Below are positions 53,226 through 62,062 of a stretch of DNA of 64,000 bases, in pieces. Below the pieces are notes generated by a model that worked only from the letters and a program-made list of their open reading frames with translations, had not been told where the DNA came from and ran no database searches. Position numbers and translations under genes: made by a program. The first letter of the stretch is position 1. Every line of letters starts with the position of its first letter. Origin of the DNA: Nucisporomicrobium flavum (lineage in GTDB: Bacteria > Actinomycetota > Actinomycetes > Mycobacteriales > Micromonosporaceae); the NCBI RefSeq assembly GCF_016464385.1, contig NZ_JADMLH010000005.1, positions 272,334 to 336,333 of the forward strand, read 5' to 3'.

Positions 53226-53711
53226 ATGAACCTTTTCCGTACGGCCACAGCAACGTCCCTGGTCGTCGTGTTCCTGTCCGCCTGCTCATCCACCCCGGCC
53301 GAGGACACCGGCATCTCCGTGCCCTCCTCGCCCAGCGCCTCCCCGTCCACCGCCCCCGCATCCCCCTCAGTAGCGCCCAGCGCCTCCCCCAGCGCCGCCC
53401 CCACCGGCCCGTTCAACTCGGTTCCCACGGGGCCGCCTCCCGGCGCGAAACGGCCCAGCGGCATCCCCAAGACCCCCACGGACGTCGTACGCAGCCCCGG
53501 ATGGACCGAGGGCTGGGTCACCCGGGGCGGCACCGGGCCCTGCTACGGGCTCGTGGACATCGACGGCAAGCCGTACGCGGTCTACTCCGACGCGGGCACC
53601 GCGCTGAAGAAGGGCGAGTACCTCCGGGTCCGCCTCACCCCGGCCCGGCTGCGCATCGACTGCGGCTCGGGTACGCCGGTGCAGATGCTGGCCGTGGAGC
53701 ACGTGCGCTGA
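53226..53711 (+). CDS. Small lipoprotein with Pro/Ser/Ala linker
   Basis: A 161-aa protein with signal peptide 'ATSLVVVFLSAC' and lipobox 'LSAC'. A long low-complexity linker of Ser, Pro and Ala (about residues 25-75) is followed by a small domain: 'GWVTRGGTGPCYGLVDIDGKPYAVYSDAGTALKKGEYLRVRLTPARLRIDCGSG', with two Cys that may form a disulfide. The family is not recognised. It is probably displayed on the outer face of the membrane. Confidence 0.7.
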   Translation: MNLFRTATATSLVVVFLSACSSTPAEDTGISVPSSPSASPSTAPASPSVAPSASPSAAPTGPFNSVPTGPPPGAKRPSGIPKTPTDVVRSPGWTEGWVTRGGTGPCYGLVDIDGKPYAVYSDAGTALKKGEYLRVRLTPARLRIDCGSGTPVQMLAVEHVR

Positions 53712-53741
53712 CCGGCGCGGCCCGGGATGGCCCGGTGCCCG

Positions 53742-53747
53742 TACCCT
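53742..53747 (+). promoter_or_regulatory. -10 box of a probable leaderless promoter
   Basis: TACCCT ends 7 nt before the ATG of the alpha/beta hydrolase gene and no ribosome binding site is present, which fits leaderless transcription. Confidence 0.45.
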
Positions 53748-53754
53748 GGTGCGC

Positions 53755-54675
53755 ATGACTTCGCAGGTGGACGAGGCGTGCGTGCTCACGGAGGGTCCCT
53801 GGACCCACCGTTTCGTCGGCGCCAACGGCAGCCGCTTCCACGTCGTCGAGGCGGGCACCGGACCCCTCGTGCTCCTGCTGCACGGCTTCCCCGAGCACTG
53901 GTGGGCCTGGCACGACGTCATGACCCGGCTCGCCGACGCGGGTTTCCGGGCGGTCGCCATGGACCTGCGCGGGTACGGCGCCAGCGACAAGCCGCCCCGC
54001 GGCTACGACGGCTACACCATGGCCGCCGACGTGACCGGCCTGATCCGGGCCCTCGGCGAACGCTCAGCGATGATCGTCGGTACGGGCGCCGGCGGCATGA
54101 TCGGCTGGACGGCTGCGGCGTTCCACCCCAAGATGGTCAGCCGCCTGGTCGTGCTCGGCGCGGCGCACCCGCTGCGCCTGCGGGCGGCCCTCTTCGCCGA
54201 CCCGCGGGGTCAGATCGCCGCGACGGCCCCGACGCTGAAGTTCCAGGTCCCCCGCTACGAGCACGTCCTCACCCGGGACGACGCCGCCCTCGTCGGCGAG
54301 CTGATCGAGCGCTGGAGCGGTCCCCAGTGGACGCAGACGCCGGAATACCGCGATTACGTCGCGCGATGCCGGGAAGCCATGCAGATCCCGCAGGCGGCGT
54401 TCTGCGCGCTGGAGGCGTACCGCTGGGTGTTCCGGTCGGCGTTGCGGCTGCAGGGCTACCGCTTCGTGAAACTCATGCAGCGGCCGCTGACCACCCCGAC
54501 CCTGCAGATGCACGGCGCGCTGGACACAGCCGTCCTGCCCCGCACCGCCCAGGGTTCGGGCCGGTACGTCATCGCCCCGTACGAGTGGCGCCTCATCGAG
54601 GACGCCGGCCACTTCCTCCACCTGGAGGCGCCGGACGTGGTGACGGGCGAGATCCTGCGCTGGCTCAAGGCCTGA
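53755..54675 (+). CDS. Alpha/beta hydrolase-fold protein lacking the usual nucleophile
   Basis: A 306-aa protein similar to epoxide hydrolases and haloalkane dehalogenases. The oxyanion motif 'LLLHGFPEHWWAWHDV' and 'AMDLRGYGASDKPP' are typical. At the nucleophile elbow the expected GHDWGG or GxSxG is 'GTGAGG', so no Asp or Ser nucleophile is present. A C-terminal 'EDAGHFLHLEAPD' keeps the catalytic His. It may be noncatalytic, or use a different residue. The ATG at 53755 follows a TACCCT box without ribosome site. Confidence 0.8.
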   Translation: MTSQVDEACVLTEGPWTHRFVGANGSRFHVVEAGTGPLVLLLHGFPEHWWAWHDVMTRLADAGFRAVAMDLRGYGASDKPPRGYDGYTMAADVTGLIRALGERSAMIVGTGAGGMIGWTAAAFHPKMVSRLVVLGAAHPLRLRAALFADPRGQIAATAPTLKFQVPRYEHVLTRDDAALVGELIERWSGPQWTQTPEYRDYVARCREAMQIPQAAFCALEAYRWVFRSALRLQGYRFVKLMQRPLTTPTLQMHGALDTAVLPRTAQGSGRYVIAPYEWRLIEDAGHFLHLEAPDVVTGEILRWLKA

Positions 54676-54696
54676 TCCGCGGGCTCAGGCCGGCGC

Positions 54697-55059
54697 TCAG
54701 ACCCGGTGTTCGTAGAGCTCGGAGACCTCGTGGGCCGGCGCCCAGCCCTGGTACACCCCGAAGTCGAACTCCTCCAGCTCCAGCGACCGGGCGATCGGGG
54801 CACGGCCGCCCGTGTACTCCAGCCGCAGCCAGTTGTCGGCCTCGGCGAGCACGATGAACGGCTGCCCCCGCCACGAGCATGTCGTCCGCACGTACACAAG
54901 GTCGCCGTACTCGCCGGGCTTGAGCACCCGCACGAACCGACCCGGCCGGACCTCCTCGAACCCGTCGCCGGGCTCGGGCGAATAGACCCGCACGTTCTCC
55001 CCGTCGGGCGCGGCGTCGTACTCGCGCCCGTGCCAGGTCACGACGTACCCGTCACGCAT
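54697..55059 (-). CDS. Hypothetical protein next to the SseB-like gene
   Basis: A 120-aa protein from the ATG at 55059, overlapping the end of the SseB-like gene by 8 nt. It is beta-rich: 'GYVVTWHGREYDAAPDGENVRVYS', 'RPGRFVRVLKPGEYGDLVYVRTTCSWRGQPFIVLAE'. I recognise no named family. Translational coupling points to a joint role with the large upstream protein. Confidence 0.6.
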   Translation of the reverse strand: MRDGYVVTWHGREYDAAPDGENVRVYSPEPGDGFEEVRPGRFVRVLKPGEYGDLVYVRTTCSWRGQPFIVLAEADNWLRLEYTGGRAPIARSLELEEFDFGVYQGWAPAHEVSELYEHRV

Positions 55060-58000
55060 CGGCCTCTCCCACCTTGCGCCACATCGGAGCGTCGGCGTCG
55101 AAGACCGCGACGATCCGCTCGGCCCCGCTCCCGTCGAGGCGCCACAGCTGGGCACCGTGCGGCAGCCGCACACTGTCCACCTTGAACTCGGCGATCACGT
55201 CCTTGCCCTCGCCGGGGGCGAACCCGTTGCCCCGGAACGGCGGCCGCTCGATCACCCAGCCGTCCATGGCCCGCAGCGCCTGCTCGCTCTGCCCGCCGTA
55301 CGGGATGCGGTAGAGGCTGGGCCGGTAAGCCGGCCAGCGGAGCACGTACGCCTCCTTGGCATCGCCCTGATAGGGCGACCCGTCGTAGAGCAGGCCGAGC
55401 GCCGCATAGAGCTCGCCCGGCACCCGCAGATGCTCGACCTCGGCGGCCCGGTGCACGAACCCGGCAACCCGGTCGTACCCGCGCTCCAGGTAGAAGTCGA
55501 TCTGCTCCACCGGCACGGTCTTCTGCATCATCGTGGGCCGCACATCGGTCTCATGCGCCCGCTGCGGCAACGCCTTCGGACTGTCCGCCTGCACCTCGAC
55601 GGGATCGCCACCGAGCCCCGCCTCGATCGCCCAGTTCGCCAGCGCGATGACCTGCGGTCCCGGGTACCGCGCGCCCACGGCACTGCCCGGGTTCACGGCG
55701 AAGGACCAGGCCGGATCGGGCCAGTTGCGGATCAGATCGACGAACCGGACCGCAACCGTACGGGCCGGCTCGAGGTAATGCTCACCCAGCCGGTCCCGGC
55801 TCGTGAAGACGACGAGATACCGCTCCCCGTCCACCTCCTCGGTACGGAACGCAAACCCGGACTCCCCGGGCGAACTTCCCGGCCGCGATTGCGGGCCCAC
55901 CGGCACGAGCACCGTGGCGAGCAGCAGAGTGGAGAGGAACGAGTCGGTGCTGTGGTCGATCGTGGCCTGGTAGAGGTCGCGCTCGGTCTCGTTCGCCGGG
56001 ATGAAATCGTCCTCATCCACCTCCGGCCCGCCGGCCCGAGTCGGCCAACCACCCGCAGTGGAGGCGCTGAGGTCGATGCGCGCGGTGGCGTCGAGCCCGG
56101 CCTGCTCGTACCTCGAGGCCGGCGCGGCAGCCGGTTCGTCCGCGGGGTCAGGGCGGTCGGCGATCGGGGTGGGAGAACGCCGAGGGAGGCCCATGCCGGT
56201 CGCGCCGTCGGGTGCCTGCGTTTCTGCGGGGTGGCCGGCTGCTTCCGCCGGCGTGCTGCCTGCCGGACGGGTCGCGCTGTCCGGCGCCGAGGGGCCGGCC
56301 AGGCCTGTCGCGCCGGCCGGACCTGTCGGGCGGTGGTCCGCCCCCTGGTCCGCCGGCAAGCCCGTCGGCTGGCCCGCCGATGTCGGTGGGAGGGAGGGGC
56401 GGGTAGCCGGGGCGGGCACGATCGGGCCGCTCGAACGGGTCGCACTGCCCGAGCGGTTCGCGTCGCCCGCACGGATCGAATCGCCCACGCGGCCGGCATC
56501 GCCTACGCGGCCCGCATCGCCCGGGCGGCCCGCATCGCCCACGCGGTTCGCTCCACCCGCGCCTGGGATGACCGGGGGCGCGATGCTGGGCTTCGGAGCG
56601 GCGGTGGACGTCTGGCCGGACGCGAGGTTCCGCGCGGTCTGATCCGCGGCAAGGTTGGTGGAAGACGGCGCCTCGCCCTGGGCCGGACCGTCCGACGGCG
56701 TGGCACCGGCCTCGCCCCTCGCGGCCAGCGCCTGCGCGGCAGCCGCCATGGAGGACGGCCGCTCGGACGGAGGAGTCACCTGACGGCGCGGCAGCTGCGG
56801 ACCCGCACCGGCCTGAGCTGCGGCTCCGGCCTGAGTGGCAGCTCCCGGCTGGGCGCCGGCACCGGCCTGCTCGGCGGCTTCTGCCTGGGCGCCGGCACCG
56901 GCCTGAGAGGCAGCTCCGGGGGCAGCTCCAGCCTGGGCGGCGGCCTCGGCTTGCTCGGCGGGCGTGAGGTGGCTGGGTAGCGGCGGCGTCTGCGCCATCG
57001 GCGTACGCGTCGGAAGCGGACCGTTTGGCCGCTGCAACGCAGGCAGAGCTTCGTCGCCGCCGGTCTCGTTGCCGTCCGCCTTTGTGCTCCCCGGTGCCGC
57101 GCCGGCTGTCGCCGTGGCGGCCGCCGTCGGAACGACCGACGTCGGGCCGGTTGTCGCCGGGCCGGTTGTCGCCGGGGCGGCTGTCGTCGGGGCGGCCGCG
57201 CGGCTGCCCAGGGCGTCGAGGGCGCTGCCACCAGCGGGCGGCGGTGTCGTACCCGACCTGCTGGCCAGCGCGTCCAACGCACTCCCCGGCGGTACCGCCG
57301 AGGGCGGAGTCGCGGGTCGAACGGCGCCCCCGGCGAAAGCCGCAGGAGGGGTGGCCGTCCCACCGGGATCCTGCTGAGGTGCGCGCCCACCGCCGGTCGC
57401 GAAACCGCTGAAACTGGACGTGTCCCCCACACCACCCATGCCGGGTGGTGTCGCCGGGACCCGGGACGGCAGCCCGCTGGGCAGAACCGCTCCCGGCGTA
57501 CGGACCGGAAGCCCGCCGGGACCGACCGGACCGGCGGCGGACGACCCGGGCTGACCGGGTGCGGGCGGGGTGGAACCGGAAGCGGGCTGCTGACCAGGCC
57601 CGAATCCGACGGCCCCCGCGGCGACAGCCCCGGGCGCCGAGGCTCCAGGACCGTTCGAGGCCGGCGCGCTCAGACGGTTGCCGACCGATGCGGGACCGCC
57701 CGAGACCTGCCCAGCCGTCACCTGCCCAGCGGACATCTGACCCGACATGTGGCCGGCGGACATGGGACCGGCAGGCATATGAGCGGCGGGCACCGGGCCA
57801 CCGGACACCGGATCGCCGGACAGGTGGCCGCCAGGTACCGAACCGACATTCGCCGAACCACCGGACACCGGGCCGCCGGACAGGTGACCGCCGGACACCG
57901 GGCCGCCCGACCCCGGCGAGGCATATCCCTGCGCCGCGGCCGCGTTGGCCGCCATGGCCGCCGCCTGCAGGTCCTTGAGCCGGCCGGTGCTCTGCCGCGC

Positions 58001-58408
58001 CGGTCCGCGCGTGGGGAGCCGCAGATCACCGCGGCTCAGCTGGGCGACGAACCAGGCCGGCAGGTAACCCTCGATCGGGAGGCCGGGGTTGACCGCCAGC
58101 CACCATTCGAGGTTCGGCCAGGTCTCGGCCAGTTCGGCGTACGGCACGCGCCGCGCGGAACCCGTGTAGTCGGACAGGCAGGCCTGCAGCGCCGACGGGG
58201 ACGTGAAGGCCAGCACGTGCGTACGGCCGCCGGTGCTCCACGTGCCCCACCCCAGCGGCTCGAGGCCGGCCAGAGCGTCCGCGGAGACGGGCAGCAGCAG
58301 GTCGACGCCGGCGAGAATGCGGAAGTAGGACTCCTGATCATCGGTGCGCAGGGCGTTGCGCATCGCGACTTCGGCGTCCGTAGCCGGTTCCCACTCGGTC
58401 ACGTCCAC
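55052..58408 (-). CDS. Very large SseB-domain protein with long low-complexity centre
   Basis: An 1118-aa protein. Residues about 5-130 form an SseB-like domain ('EVAMRNALRTDDQESYFRILAGVDLLLPVS', 'LAFTSPSALQACLSDYTG', 'LEWWLAVNPGLPIEGYLPAWFVAQL'). Residues about 140-760 are Gly/Pro/Ala/Ser-rich with imperfect repeats such as 'VSGGPVSGGSANVG' and strings of 'VGDAGR'. A second SseB-like unit follows ('ERDLYQATIDHSTDSFLSTLLLATVLVP', 'WSFAVNPGSAVGARYPGPQVIALANWA'), then a C-terminal domain. SseB relatives are linked to type III or VII secretion. The neighbouring WXG100 genes and eccE suggest a type VII role here. Confidence 0.75.
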   Translation of the reverse strand: MDVTEWEPATDAEVAMRNALRTDDQESYFRILAGVDLLLPVSADALAGLEPLGWGTWSTGGRTHVLAFTSPSALQACLSDYTGSARRVPYAELAETWPNLEWWLAVNPGLPIEGYLPAWFVAQLSRGDLRLPTRGPARQSTGRLKDLQAAAMAANAAAAQGYASPGSGGPVSGGHLSGGPVSGGSANVGSVPGGHLSGDPVSGGPVPAAHMPAGPMSAGHMSGQMSAGQVTAGQVSGGPASVGNRLSAPASNGPGASAPGAVAAGAVGFGPGQQPASGSTPPAPGQPGSSAAGPVGPGGLPVRTPGAVLPSGLPSRVPATPPGMGGVGDTSSFSGFATGGGRAPQQDPGGTATPPAAFAGGAVRPATPPSAVPPGSALDALASRSGTTPPPAGGSALDALGSRAAAPTTAAPATTGPATTGPTSVVPTAAATATAGAAPGSTKADGNETGGDEALPALQRPNGPLPTRTPMAQTPPLPSHLTPAEQAEAAAQAGAAPGAASQAGAGAQAEAAEQAGAGAQPGAATQAGAAAQAGAGPQLPRRQVTPPSERPSSMAAAAQALAARGEAGATPSDGPAQGEAPSSTNLAADQTARNLASGQTSTAAPKPSIAPPVIPGAGGANRVGDAGRPGDAGRVGDAGRVGDSIRAGDANRSGSATRSSGPIVPAPATRPSLPPTSAGQPTGLPADQGADHRPTGPAGATGLAGPSAPDSATRPAGSTPAEAAGHPAETQAPDGATGMGLPRRSPTPIADRPDPADEPAAAPASRYEQAGLDATARIDLSASTAGGWPTRAGGPEVDEDDFIPANETERDLYQATIDHSTDSFLSTLLLATVLVPVGPQSRPGSSPGESGFAFRTEEVDGERYLVVFTSRDRLGEHYLEPARTVAVRFVDLIRNWPDPAWSFAVNPGSAVGARYPGPQVIALANWAIEAGLGGDPVEVQADSPKALPQRAHETDVRPTMMQKTVPVEQIDFYLERGYDRVAGFVHRAAEVEHLRVPGELYAALGLLYDGSPYQGDAKEAYVLRWPAYRPSLYRIPYGGQSEQALRAMDGWVIERPPFRGNGFAPGEGKDVIAEFKVDSVRLPHGAQLWRLDGSGAERIVAVFDADAPMWRKVGEADA
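57780..57905 (-). repeat. Degenerate repeats in the SseB-like gene
   Basis: Short units such as CACCGGGCCGCCGGACAGGTG recur in this stretch, encoding Gly-His-Leu-Ser-Gly-Gly-Pro-Val-Ser-type repeats of the protein's disordered centre. Confidence 0.6.
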
Positions 58409-58654
58409 CTCTCCCTTCGCGGCGAACGGGCCACCTCAACGCGTACAACCTACAAGGTCAGGCCACGATCACAATGGGCGGCTGCGTGGATACAGCCAAC
58501 CAGGCAAACAACCGCCGCAACGGTCGCGCAGAGAGACGGTTCCGTAACTCCAGGTAGCGAAAGGACGGGCTCACGTACACCCGGATCCGCACTTCCGAGA
58601 AGATGGAAACGGCCGGGCCACCCCGGGAAGGGCAACCCGACCGCACCGTACGGA
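58409..58654. other. Intergenic region upstream of the SseB-like gene
   Basis: It lies between two leftward genes, with no supported gene. The promoter of the SseB-like gene is expected here; none can be placed with confidence. Confidence 0.4.
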
Positions 58655-58951
58655 TCAGTGGGTGAAACGCTTCTCGGCGTTGCTCTCCGTCGTCGCGTAG
58701 TCCTGCGCCGACTGGTCCACCGCGATCTTGATGTCGCGGAGGATGTTCTTCAGGTCGGTGGACGCGGTGGTCCACTTGTGCTGACGCTGGGCGTACGCAT
58801 CCTGCGCCTTGCCCTCCCACGTCGCGACCAGCGGGCGAGCGTCGGCCTCGAGCTGGCTGAGCTGGTTCTCGAGCTCGTTCACAGCCTTCTGGATGTCGGC
58901 GCCGGCCTGGGCCAGGGCACCGAAGTTCACGCGCAGCAAACCGTCGTTCAT
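58655..58951 (-). CDS. WXG100-family secreted protein 1
   Basis: A 98-aa EsxA/CFP-10-like protein. Two helices flank the turn 'VATWEGKAQDAYAQRQHKW' (the WxG motif at about residues 45-47). 'LRVNFGALAQAGADIQKAVNELENQLSQLEADA' is the first helix and 'STDLKNILRDIKIAVDQSAQDYATTE' the second, ending in the YxxxD/E-type secretion motif ('YATTE'). It would be exported by a type VII system as a dimer with the adjacent protein. Confidence 0.92.
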   Translation of the reverse strand: MNDGLLRVNFGALAQAGADIQKAVNELENQLSQLEADARPLVATWEGKAQDAYAQRQHKWTTASTDLKNILRDIKIAVDQSAQDYATTESNAEKRFTH

Positions 58952-58971
58952 CGGTTGATCCTCCCCCGCCG

Positions 58972-59310
58972 TCAGTTCTCGAGCGGCAGGTCGTAGCCGC
59001 CGCCACCGGACTTGGTCACCGCGCTGGCGGCCGAGCTGTCGGTGCTGTCGTAGCTGACGCCCGAGGTCCGGATCGCCTCGGCGGTGTCCGCCAGAGCCCG
59101 GTTGAGCTGGGCCAGGTCACGCTGGTACTGGTGCTTGACCGAGCCGAACGCCCTGCCGCCGTGACCGACCCATGCCGTCTGGAGCACCGAGAGCTCCGAC
59201 ATGAGCTTGTTCAGCATCGCGGTCAAGTTGTTGTTGACCTGGTCGAACTTCGCGGCGGTCTGGGCCATCACCGCGGCTTCTGTCTGCGTCTGGGCCACCC
59301 CGGACGTCAC
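58972..59310 (-). CDS. WXG100-family secreted protein 2
   Basis: A 112-aa partner of the previous protein, transcribed first. 'AQTAAKFDQVNNNLTAMLNKLMSELSVLQTAWVGHGGRAFGSVKHQYQRDLAQLNRALADTAEAI' has the helix-turn-helix form with WVG as the turn. The C-terminus is Ser/Gly-rich. It is divergent from eccE with about 310 bp between them. Confidence 0.9.
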   Translation of the reverse strand: MTSGVAQTQTEAAVMAQTAAKFDQVNNNLTAMLNKLMSELSVLQTAWVGHGGRAFGSVKHQYQRDLAQLNRALADTAEAIRTSGVSYDSTDSSAASAVTKSGGGGYDLPLEN

Positions 59311-59619
59311 CCCGCTTCCTCTGTCGTCTGTCTCGCGCCGGATCCTGCACGGAGCCGAATCCTGTCCGGATCGACTGCATCGACCACCGGCACATTGACG
59401 TGGCCATCAGGTTAGTCCCTCCGGCGATGCCGTGGGGGGCACCCCTGAGCAGCCGATCGTCCGTTCCAATTGCCGAACGTAGCGGGACGGACGCAGTCAC
59501 GGTATCCCGATCGGTCAACCTGTGGATATCGATGTCCCGTCATCCACAGGCGCCCCCCGCCGCCCGGCGGGGGGCCATACGATGGGCCCGCAACAGAGGT
59601 CGACCGAAAGGCGGGCAGG
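59311..59619. promoter_or_regulatory. Divergent promoter region of the esx pair and eccE
   Basis: No gene is seen. It contains an inverted pair of DnaA-box-like sequences (CCTGTGGAT 59519-59527, ATCCACAGG 59542-59550) about 70 nt before the eccE start. Promoters for both directions are expected. Confidence 0.5.
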
Positions 59620-61482
59620 GTGACGGCAGAGGTGGCGAGCGACCGCAGCTTCCCGGAGCTCGGGGGCGCGGATCAACGCCTGCCCAAGGTACGCACCCAG
59701 CATGTCCGATCTGGACGGATGTTCGGTATTCGCACCAGTCAGCTCGTCAGCACTCAGGTGGCCGCCGTGGCCTTACTGATAGGCGCGATCAACGGACCGT
59801 TGGCGCTCGGCGGCGCGGTGTTCGTGGCGGTCGTGCTGCTGGCGATCACGTGGCTGCGGCTGCGGGGCCGATGGGCCTTCGAGTGGCTCGGCACGGCGAT
59901 GCGCTTCGCCGGCCGTCGTCACCTCGTCTCCGTCAGCAGCGCGCCTACTGCACTGCTCGAGTTCGTCGCGCCCGGGTCGCAGGTCGACCAGATCGAGCTC
60001 GCCGGCGACCCCGCCGCCCTCATCGTCGACGCCCAGGGCATGACGGCGGTGCTCGAACTGGGCGATCCGACGGCACTGCTGGCCGAGGAGGGCGGGTCCT
60101 TCCCGTCGCCCGTCGGGCTGCTGCCACCGGCAGGCTCCGAGCACCCACCGTGCCGCATTCAGCTTCTGCTCACGGGCGCCCCCGCTCCCTCACTGCGCGC
60201 GGGCGGCGGCACTCCGGCCAACTCGTACCGTCAATTGACGGAAGGCCGGCTGCTCGGCCACAGCCGATCCCTTCTGTCCGTGCGGATCCTGCGCGCCGAG
60301 GGCTGGACGGAGGAGGACCTGCGACGCGCCCTGTCCGGGCTGGTCCGCAAGCTCGTACGCCGTCTCGCACCGACCGCGGTCCGTCCGCTCGGCGAGGCCG
60401 CTGCCCTGCGCGTGATCGCGGAGCTCGCCCACGACGACGGCGTCGGCGCCGCCCAGGAGAACTGGCCGGGGCTGCAGGTCGGCGGCATGACCCAAGCGAC
60501 GTTCCGGCTGGCCCGCTGGCCCGACCTGCGGATCGAGACGGCGCGGCGCATCGTCGCGCGGATGCTTGCGCTCCCGGCGGCGGCGACGACCGTTGCGCTG
60601 GGCGCGGGGCCCCGATCCGCCACGGGTACGGACACAGCGCTCGACCTGACCATCCGCCTTGCCGCCCCGGACGCCGCCGCGCTGTCCTTCGCCACCCAGA
60701 CGCTGCGCAAACTGCTCGCCGCCGAGCGGGCCACCGTACGCCGCCTGGACGGTGAGCACCTCGACGGGCTGACCGCCACCCTGCCCCTCGGCATCCCCAC
60801 CGCCCCGGCGATACCGGGCCATGCGAGCGCCGAGGCCACCCGCGTCGACCAGCTCGACAACCTCGACCTGCCCATCGGCAACGCGGGCCTGATGGTGGGC
60901 AGCAATCGCCGCGGCGAGCCGGTCATCGCGCGATTCTTCCGCCCCGAACAGACCCGGGCGCTCCTGGTCGGCGGAGTGCGCTGCGCCCAGCTGATGTGCC
61001 TGCGAGCCATGGCCCTCGGCGCCCGCGTCGTGGTGCAGACCGCCCGCCCCCAAGCCTGGGAACCCTTCGTACGCGGCGCCGCCGTCCCGGGCGAATCCAT
61101 CGCGGTGATCCCACCGGGCCGCGCGGTCGAGATCCCGCCGGGCTCGGCCCTGCATCCCCTCCTCGTCGTGGTGGACATCGGCCCGGTCGGCGCCGACAAC
61201 CGCCCCGGCGCCGGCTGGCAGGCCACAATGGTCATCCGAGACGACTTCAGCCCCGCGGACGCGGACGTGGCCTCCCGCGCAGACCTCCTCCTGGTCCAGC
61301 CACTACGCGCCGAGGAAGCCCAACTCGTCGGCGCGGCCCTCGGCCTGGGCGAGACGGCCAAGTGGCTCACCCAGATCCGCCCGGACATGATCGGCGTCAT
61401 CAACCGCCGAGCAGTCCGCTGGGCGGCGCTCTCCCAAACCCCCATCGAGGCCCAACTCATCGGCCCACCCGCCCGCGGCTGA
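59620..61482 (+). CDS. eccE: Type VII secretion protein EccE
   Basis: A 620-aa protein from the GTG at 59620. Two adjacent transmembrane helices near the N-terminus ('LVSTQVAAVALLIGAINGPLALGGAVFVAVVLLAITWLRL') and the following 'RGRWAFEWLGTAMRF' are the EccE hallmark. The remaining region is cytoplasmic/periplasmic with 'IVARMLALPAAATTVALGAG' and 'NAGLMVGSNRRGEPVIARFFRPEQTRALLVGG'. EccE stabilises the membrane complex around EccB-EccC-EccD. The other core components are not within the window. Confidence 0.8.
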   Translation: MTAEVASDRSFPELGGADQRLPKVRTQHVRSGRMFGIRTSQLVSTQVAAVALLIGAINGPLALGGAVFVAVVLLAITWLRLRGRWAFEWLGTAMRFAGRRHLVSVSSAPTALLEFVAPGSQVDQIELAGDPAALIVDAQGMTAVLELGDPTALLAEEGGSFPSPVGLLPPAGSEHPPCRIQLLLTGAPAPSLRAGGGTPANSYRQLTEGRLLGHSRSLLSVRILRAEGWTEEDLRRALSGLVRKLVRRLAPTAVRPLGEAAALRVIAELAHDDGVGAAQENWPGLQVGGMTQATFRLARWPDLRIETARRIVARMLALPAAATTVALGAGPRSATGTDTALDLTIRLAAPDAAALSFATQTLRKLLAAERATVRRLDGEHLDGLTATLPLGIPTAPAIPGHASAEATRVDQLDNLDLPIGNAGLMVGSNRRGEPVIARFFRPEQTRALLVGGVRCAQLMCLRAMALGARVVVQTARPQAWEPFVRGAAVPGESIAVIPPGRAVEIPPGSALHPLLVVVDIGPVGADNRPGAGWQATMVIRDDFSPADADVASRADLLLVQPLRAEEAQLVGAALGLGETAKWLTQIRPDMIGVINRRAVRWAALSQTPIEAQLIGPPARG

Positions 61483-62062
61483 CCCGCCCGCCCACCGCAC
61501 CTGTCCCACCCGCCCGGCCAACTCGCCTGTCCCAGCCGCCCTGCCAACGCGCCTGGCCAACGCGCCTGTTCCGGACGGCCGGCCAACGCCGCTGCCTGTC
61601 TCGCGCAGAGCGCGGAGCCCGACGAACAGCGCCGCTGCCAGCCGACAGCGCCTGCCCAAAGCCCGCCCCGCACGAGTCGGAAACGGTTACCGCCGCTGCC
61701 AGCCGACGGCGCCTGCCCCACGCCCGGCCCGCGCGAGCCGGAAACGGTCAGCGCCGCCGCCGACCGACAGCGCCTGCCCAACGCCCGACCCGCACCAGCG
61801 CGAAACGCCCAGCACCGCCCCAACCGACAACGCCGCACGCCCTGGACCGCACGCAGCGCCCGGTCCAGCGCGCCACCCCGCAACGCAGCGCCCAGCCGCC
61901 AGATCCCCAGGCCAGCGGGCCGCACACGCCCACGACCGGCCGGCGAGCGACTATCCACCACCTCATCAGCGACTTTCGATAAGTCTCTTTCTTCACCTGA
62001 TGGCAACAAGATCGCGGAGTGTTGCTGATGTTGGTGGCCCGGGCGTGGCACCATCCGGTGCC
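61483..62062. other. Gene-free spacer with tandem repeats
   Basis: No gene is supported. It contains the 61-bp tandem repeats listed separately, and the promoter of the following membrane protein near its right end. Open frames on both strands show no conserved motif. Confidence 0.55.
61631..61835. repeat. 61-bp imperfect tandem repeat, three copies and a partial
   Basis: Units start at 61631, 61692 and 61753, each opening GCCGC(T/C)GCC(A/G)(G/A)CCGAC and closing with a GGAAACGGTTACC-like segment, with a partial fourth from 61814. Copies differ at about 10-15 positions. Confidence 0.8.

Noticed and set aside
55157..56980. 607-codon plus-strand frame opposite the SseB-like gene
   Set aside because: It is Arg/Gly-rich shadow sequence; the minus-strand protein has recognisable SseB-like ends and coupled neighbours.
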